64,000 nt of DNA from Spirosoma foliorum (GTDB lineage: Bacteria; Bacteroidota; Bacteroidia; Cytophagales; Spirosomataceae), in NCBI RefSeq assembly GCF_014117325.1, contig NZ_CP059732.1, positions 7,381,001-7,445,000 of the forward strand, read 5' to 3'. Below are positions 59,897-64,000 of the stretch, piece after piece. The notes beneath the pieces were generated by a model. It had not been told where the DNA came from, did no database searches, and saw nothing but the letters and a program-made list of their open reading frames with translations. Both the position numbers and the translations under genes were made by a program. Positions within the stretch are counted from its first letter, which is position 1. Every line of letters starts with the position of its first letter.

Positions 59897-61561
59897 ATGG
59901 ATAAACGCGTACTCGGTGGTGATTTGATCAGTGAGTGGGGAAAGCAGCATGTAGTACGGCTACTTTTGTTTTGTGGATTAATACTATGGAAGTTGGCAAT
60001 TCAGGCTCAGAGCCTGATGCTTGTTCCTAACCCCGATAATGGTTATGGTAATGAGGTTATCAAGATAGGATATGACAACAAAATCTTCCTCCAGTATATT
60101 AACAGCAACTACGCCTATCAATTGGCACAGTACGATGGAAACAATCTGACACTGATACCAAACCCTGACAATTACACTCTTTATTATGATGCGCCATCAA
60201 CAGTGTACAAAAATAAGCTTTACATCTGGTACCAAAATTTTAGTAACAATCTTAGCAATCAATTAGGTGAATATGATGGTAACAAATTAAGGCTTGTGCC
60301 TAATCCCGATAATGGCTCTGTCTTTGGATCCCAGTCTACTCCACCGATTGTTTACAAGGACAAACTCTACTTCTGGTACCAGAGCGGAAGGGGTAATTAT
60401 CAGCTAGCGCAGTTCGATGGCAATAGCCTAACGCTGGTACCTAACCCCGACGATGGTTCTGGCTATCAAGGCTGGCCAATTGAGTACAATAACAAACTCT
60501 ATCTTAAGTATATAGATGGAAACAATAAAATACGGTTAGCACAGTATGATGGTATTAGCATAACGCTGGTGCCCAACCCCGAAAATGGCAGGGGCTATAT
60601 GGGCAGTCCAGTAATTTATAACAATAAACTTTACATTCTGTACAAAAACAGTAATAACATCTACCAATTAGCTCAATACGATGGAAACAGCCTTACATTA
60701 ATACCTAACCCTGACAATAGCTATTATAGCTTTGGCTCGGGTGATCGGTATATTCCACCGATTGTTTACAATAACAAACTCTACCTCTGGTACCAAAATA
60801 GTAGTGAGAATTATCAGTTGGCACAGTACGATGGCAGCAGCCTTACGTTAGTACCTAACCCTGACAATGGCTATGGTTATTGGGGCTATCCAATTGAATA
60901 TAATAATAAACTCTATATATGGTACTTAAGCCGTCCTTGGACATACCGGATGGCACAATATGATGGTACCAGCCTAACGTTGGTACCAAACCCTGATAAT
61001 GGTCTTGGTTTTTCTAGTTATAAGTATTTGCTCAACAATAAACTCTATGTTGGCTATTCAAATAGTAGCGGTACCATTCAATTAGGTGAGTATGATGGTA
61101 ATAACCTGAAATTGGTTCCTAATCCTGATAATGGGCTTGGCTTTTATGGAAACCCAATAGTACACAACAATAAATTCTATCTTGACTACCAAAATAGTGA
61201 TGGCAAGCATCAGTTGGGTCAATATGATGGAAACAACTTGACATTGGTACCAAACCCTGACACTGGCTATGGATATTCTGGCGTTCCAATGTTGTACAAT
61301 AATAAGCTCTACTCCAACTATGGAAATAGCAGTAAAAAAAATCAGCTGACGGTATTAATAGATAAAATATTTACAATAGGTAATGGTAATTGGTCAGATG
61401 CAAGTACTTGGAACGTTGGCCGTCCACCCTTATTAGGCGAACAGACAAGTATTTACCATGAGATACAAGTCAATGGTAGTTTTCCAGTAGGAAAGCTAAC
61501 TATTGATAAAGATGGGAAGTTGATTTATGGCCAGAGCAGCCAACTTACTATCAAACCCTAA
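59897..61561 (+). CDS. secreted ten-repeat protein with C-terminal G8-like tail, unknown function
   Basis: The 554-residue protein starts with a basic, hydrophobic leader (MDKRVLGGDLISEWGKQHVV, then LLLFCGLILWKLAIQAQS), likely a signal peptide. Ten repeats of about 44 residues follow (about 35-490), each with LTLVPNPDNG, a variable Gly/Tyr stretch, YNNKLYLWY and QLAQYDGNS. The periodic Tyr and Asn pattern suggests blades of a beta-propeller or beta-solenoid. The last about 65 residues (GNGNWSDASTWNVGRPP, YHEIQVNGSFPVGKLTIDKD) resemble a G8-like or cell-surface domain. There is no T9SS domain. I do not recognise the family. Confidence 0.8.
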   Translation: MDKRVLGGDLISEWGKQHVVRLLLFCGLILWKLAIQAQSLMLVPNPDNGYGNEVIKIGYDNKIFLQYINSNYAYQLAQYDGNNLTLIPNPDNYTLYYDAPSTVYKNKLYIWYQNFSNNLSNQLGEYDGNKLRLVPNPDNGSVFGSQSTPPIVYKDKLYFWYQSGRGNYQLAQFDGNSLTLVPNPDDGSGYQGWPIEYNNKLYLKYIDGNNKIRLAQYDGISITLVPNPENGRGYMGSPVIYNNKLYILYKNSNNIYQLAQYDGNSLTLIPNPDNSYYSFGSGDRYIPPIVYNNKLYLWYQNSSENYQLAQYDGSSLTLVPNPDNGYGYWGYPIEYNNKLYIWYLSRPWTYRMAQYDGTSLTLVPNPDNGLGFSSYKYLLNNKLYVGYSNSSGTIQLGEYDGNNLKLVPNPDNGLGFYGNPIVHNNKFYLDYQNSDGKHQLGQYDGNNLTLVPNPDTGYGYSGVPMLYNNKLYSNYGNSSKKNQLTVLIDKIFTIGNGNWSDASTWNVGRPPLLGEQTSIYHEIQVNGSFPVGKLTIDKDGKLIYGQSSQLTIKP

Positions 61562-61616
61562 TGGGCGCAGAGTCAACAAGTTTTCTGTGAAATCAGATAA
61601 GTACTTAGGTTTAGGC

Positions 61617-61847
61617 ATGAAACATCCCGAGATTTCGCAATCAGACTATTTAAAACTAGCTATCAGCTATCTTCTAGATTTAATTGAGCGGGCAAATGCT
61701 TCCATTGAGCGGCATCGACAAATCCAGCCTCGCAATGAATTGGCTATCGAAGGGTTTGTTCGTGTTCGTGAACAATATGTGGAACAGCTTAACCAACTGA
61801 TGGCCACATTTGATCTAAGTGTTAACTCTCATGCCCAGGCGGCTTAA
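61617..61847 (+). CDS. small helical protein, unknown function
   Basis: I start at the ATG at 61617 (MKHPEISQSDYLKLAISYLL), giving 76 residues; a longer frame from 61527 overlaps the previous gene. The product is alpha-helical (LLDLIERANASIERHR, REQYVEQLNQLMATF), with no known motif. It is convergent with the 91-residue gene at 61844 and the stop codons overlap by four bases. Confidence 0.6.
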   Translation: MKHPEISQSDYLKLAISYLLDLIERANASIERHRQIQPRNELAIEGFVRVREQYVEQLNQLMATFDLSVNSHAQAA

Positions 61848-62119
61848 CAGTCGCAAGAGTAATTGCCGTAACTAGGGTATTTCGGAGATAAGTTGCCCGA
61901 AATACTCACAACACGATCGAGTGGTAAAGTTTCGCCAGTGGCCAGTTCGAGCCATTCAGCACCATTTTCGTGGAGAAGTTGCTTAATCATGACATCGGCT
62001 TTGATGAACTCACTCAAATCGGTCAGGTACTCAAGACGCACGAATTTGCCAGGAATAATAGCAGACCGAAAATCGGTTTCAGAAGGAATAAAGTCGGACG
62101 CAATCAGGTTTGTTTCCAT
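61844..62119 (-). CDS. small hypothetical protein
   Basis: The 91-residue protein has no signal peptide or recognised domain. It reads METNLIASDFIPSETDFRSA and ends in a Cys-rich tail (YPSYGNYSCDC). A run ETGETLPLDRVVSISGN-like text suggests a small beta-rich fold. It may be cotranscribed with the DUF349 gene to its right (99 bp apart). Confidence 0.5.
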   Translation of the reverse strand: METNLIASDFIPSETDFRSAIIPGKFVRLEYLTDLSEFIKADVMIKQLLHENGAEWLELATGETLPLDRVVSISGNLSPKYPSYGNYSCDC

Positions 62120-62217
62120 ATCCTAACAACAATCCTAAAATGCGAAACGTGCCCCAATTCTAGATCGGAGCACGTCTCGTTAGGTTGAAATCCCGGCTGA
62201 ATCCAGCGTGGCAAAAA

Positions 62218-63495
62218 TTAATAGCCAGCTGTTTCCAGTTGTTTCTGTAACTCGCGCAGAATTGTTTCTTTCATCGCGATTTTTCGTCTCTGCGTATTGA
62301 TTTTGTTCAGAATCTGCTTGTCGGCATCATTGTTTGGATCGAGGCCGTCAGCATCCTGCAAGGCAAACTGCAAGTCGTTTTTCTCGCGTTTAACGAGATA
62401 TTCCATCTCCCGAATTTTCGTCCGAATCTGCTCCGATTGACTTTTAAGCTCAAACGCAGGGTATTTCCGGGTCAGAACACGGCCAAGATAGCTTAGCTCG
62501 AAAATTTTGTCGCAGGCTGCCCGGAAACGTTCATTAACAACTTTGTCCTGTAATTTGAACGGCACCCGAATCTCTTTCCAGGCATTGAGTAACACTTTTG
62601 CTCGCTCAGCAGCAGCAAAAATGTCGGATTGTTTGGATAGTTTCTCCACTTCATCGGCCATTTTCATTTGAGCCTCAATCCGTGGATCGATCTTGGGTAC
62701 CAGTACAATGCCCTTCGCGTCGTTATACTTCGCATAGAACATGGTTGTGGCTTTCTTGAACTGCTTATACAGTTTTCCACTTTTCTTGATCGGTACTTCA
62801 CCAACCGCCTTCCAGGCATTGTTCAGCCGCCGAACCTCTTGAAAGGCCGCATCCAGATCACCCAATCGATTGGCACGGAAGGCTAATCGAATCAGCTCGT
62901 CATACTTATCCAGGCGTTCCTGAATAACTTTGTTCTGCTCGTTGAAGAACTCCCGTCGGCGTTGAAAAAAGCCGTCCAGTAGTTCCTGAAACCGTCCTTC
63001 TACTTCCTCCTCTACCGATTTGTCAACCGGGCCAGTCTTAATCCATTTCGTCTTGATCTCCTGAAGTTCATCAGCTGTTGTTCGCCAGTCAGTACTGTCG
63101 ACAATAGCTTCGGCTTCAGCGATCAGAGCCCGCTTAATGTCATAATTCTTGCGTTGGTTGACCGTAATTAAATCGGCCAATAACTTTTCTTGCTCGTCCA
63201 GACGGTCGAGTAGGGGAGGGAAATCTCCTAATGCATCAAATCCAAGCAGTTTCTTGCGGAGTTGGACCAGCTTTGTCAGGTACGAGCCTTTGTTCTGAGC
63301 CTCGTCGATGTCTTTCTCTAACTGACTGACTTTGTTCTCTGCAATGATGAAGCGATTTTTAAAATAATCGAGCGCTTCCTGCTCGGTGCGTTTGACTTCG
63401 CCGATTTGGCGGTCTTCGTAATTCAGGTAGCCTTTCAAAAATACCTTTCCGTCTTTGACGTAACCGTATTCATCTACCAGTGAAGCGTTTTCCAT
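62218..63495 (-). CDS. DUF349 domain-containing protein
   Basis: The 425-residue protein is highly charged and almost wholly helical. It contains repeated DUF349 units (WRTTADELQEIKTKWIKTGP, FFQRRREFFNEQNKVIQERL, AFQEVRRLNNAWKAVGEVPI, KFKKATTMFYAKYNDAKGIV). An N-terminal motif VDEYGYVKDGKVFLKGYLNY precedes them. DUF349 proteins are associated with RNA-binding or stress roles in some bacteria, but function is unclear. It is divergent from the ettA gene with about 75 bp between. Confidence 0.9.
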   Translation of the reverse strand: MENASLVDEYGYVKDGKVFLKGYLNYEDRQIGEVKRTEQEALDYFKNRFIIAENKVSQLEKDIDEAQNKGSYLTKLVQLRKKLLGFDALGDFPPLLDRLDEQEKLLADLITVNQRKNYDIKRALIAEAEAIVDSTDWRTTADELQEIKTKWIKTGPVDKSVEEEVEGRFQELLDGFFQRRREFFNEQNKVIQERLDKYDELIRLAFRANRLGDLDAAFQEVRRLNNAWKAVGEVPIKKSGKLYKQFKKATTMFYAKYNDAKGIVLVPKIDPRIEAQMKMADEVEKLSKQSDIFAAAERAKVLLNAWKEIRVPFKLQDKVVNERFRAACDKIFELSYLGRVLTRKYPAFELKSQSEQIRTKIREMEYLVKREKNDLQFALQDADGLDPNNDADKQILNKINTQRRKIAMKETILRELQKQLETAGY

Positions 63496-63568
63496 TACTG
63501 TGCTTGGTTAAGGCTGCGCTGTGGGTTAATTTTGAGGATTATTGCCAACACAAATCTATCAGAAATTA

Positions 63569-64000
63569 ATGAGCCAGGAAACCATAATTTTCTCTATGGC
63601 AGGCGTGAGTAAAAATATTCCGCCTAACCGACAAATCCTAAAGAACATCTACCTTTCCTTTTTTTATGGTGCAAAAATTGGTGTTTTAGGACTTAATGGT
63701 TCTGGAAAATCGACCTTATTGCGGATCATAGCAGGTATAGACAAAAATTATACCGGAGAAGTCGTTTTCTCGCCCGGTTATTCGGTTGGTATGCTTGAGC
63801 AGGAGCCAAAGTTTGAGGCTGGCAAAACTGTACGTGAAGTTGTGGAAGAGGGCGTACAGGAAGTTGTGAACCTTTTGAAGGAATTTGACGAGATTAATGA
63901 AGCCTTTGGCGACCCCGATGCCGACTTCGATAAACTTATTAATCGGCAAGGCGAGGTTCAGGAAAAACTAGACCATTATAACGCCTGGGAACTCGACCAG
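63569..64000 (+). CDS. ettA: energy-dependent translational throttle protein EttA (ABC-F), 5' part
   Basis: The frame starts at the ATG at 63569 (MSQETIIFSMAGVSKNIPPN) and runs off the right edge after 144 codons. The Walker A motif is GVLGLNGSGKSTLLRIIAGI. GEVVFSPGYSVGMLEQEPKF and TVREVVEEGVQEVV are characteristic of EttA/YjjK-type ABC-F proteins, which bind the ribosomal E site and couple translation to energy status. No membrane part is seen. Other ABC-F members are less likely given this N-terminus. Confidence 0.9.
   Translation, partial: MSQETIIFSMAGVSKNIPPNRQILKNIYLSFFYGAKIGVLGLNGSGKSTLLRIIAGIDKNYTGEVVFSPGYSVGMLEQEPKFEAGKTVREVVEEGVQEVVNLLKEFDEINEAFGDPDADFDKLINRQGEVQEKLDHYNAWELDQ

Noticed and set aside
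59897..61561. Regular repeats suggestive of a CRISPR array
   Set aside because: The period is about 132 bp and in frame; the sequence encodes protein repeats with one open frame and signal peptide.
1..64000. tRNA and rRNA genes
   Set aside because: No cloverleaf or rRNA-like stretch was recognised by eye in the intergenic regions on either strand.

Overview
The window reads as chromosome of a Cytophagales-type Bacteroidota, most like Spirosoma and relatives. This is inferred from type IX secretion (T9SS) sorting-domain remnants, a DUF1501/DUF1553 pair, SMP-30 and PQQ-type secreted sugar enzymes, TonB receptors, TAnnTTTG promoter boxes and the general absence of Shine-Dalgarno sites. No rRNA, tRNA or CRISPR array was seen.

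Layout. 1-18.4 kb is mostly ordinary: an FG-GAP/ASPIC lipoprotein running off the left edge, a polysaccharide flippase, purH, plsC, gatC, an SMR-type transporter, a DUF1553-DUF1501 operon split by a small DUF559 unit bounded by G/C-tract repeats, a secreted SGNH esterase with DUF11 domains, uvrA and mgtC. 18.4-37 kb is an accessory region for polysaccharide O-acetylation: an MBOAT (AlgI-like) plus AlgJ/AlgX-like pair, two SGNH hydrolase paralogues, and a second MBOAT-AlgJ pair whose MBOAT gene is broken. About 10.4 kb of mobile and foreign DNA (25.2-35.55 kb) replaces roughly 420 bp of that gene. It holds an IS3 element with an IS110 element nested in it, a GT-C membrane protein, a methyltransferase-GT2 fusion, an IS5 element inside a T9SS cargo remnant, and a second IS3 element with an IS4 element nested in it. 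37-64 kb is again mostly housekeeping: SMP-30 lactonase, psd, gdhA, a DksA-like protein, pcrB, AraC regulator, acyl-CoA dehydrogenase, MaoC, hydrolase, a trans-sulfuration enzyme, a DUF4258/DUF2283 pair, a T9SS sugar dehydrogenase, a thiamine (TPP) riboswitch-controlled TonB receptor, ribH, aspartate kinase, serS, a ten-repeat secreted protein, a DUF349 protein and the start of ettA.

Main discovery. A family of 16-bp GC-rich sequences (type copy CCGGGCCGCCGGAGCG and variants) has been inserted into the transposase genes of IS3-A, IS110 and IS4, and into one intergenic hairpin upstream of serS. I count ten intact copies plus one split copy. Removing exactly 16 bp restores the reading frame wherever coding can be judged, and restores a perfect 16-bp-arm hairpin at serS. 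Ten of the eleven follow a C, seven of them an AC. The IS110 element itself lies inside one of these 16-mers. The non-coding leader of the IS110 has a bridge-RNA-like stem-loop whose two candidate target guides match the two halves of that 16-mer. The window may therefore record a very small mobile GC element and an RNA-guided IS110 that uses it as a landing site. All of this was read by eye and needs a genome-wide test.
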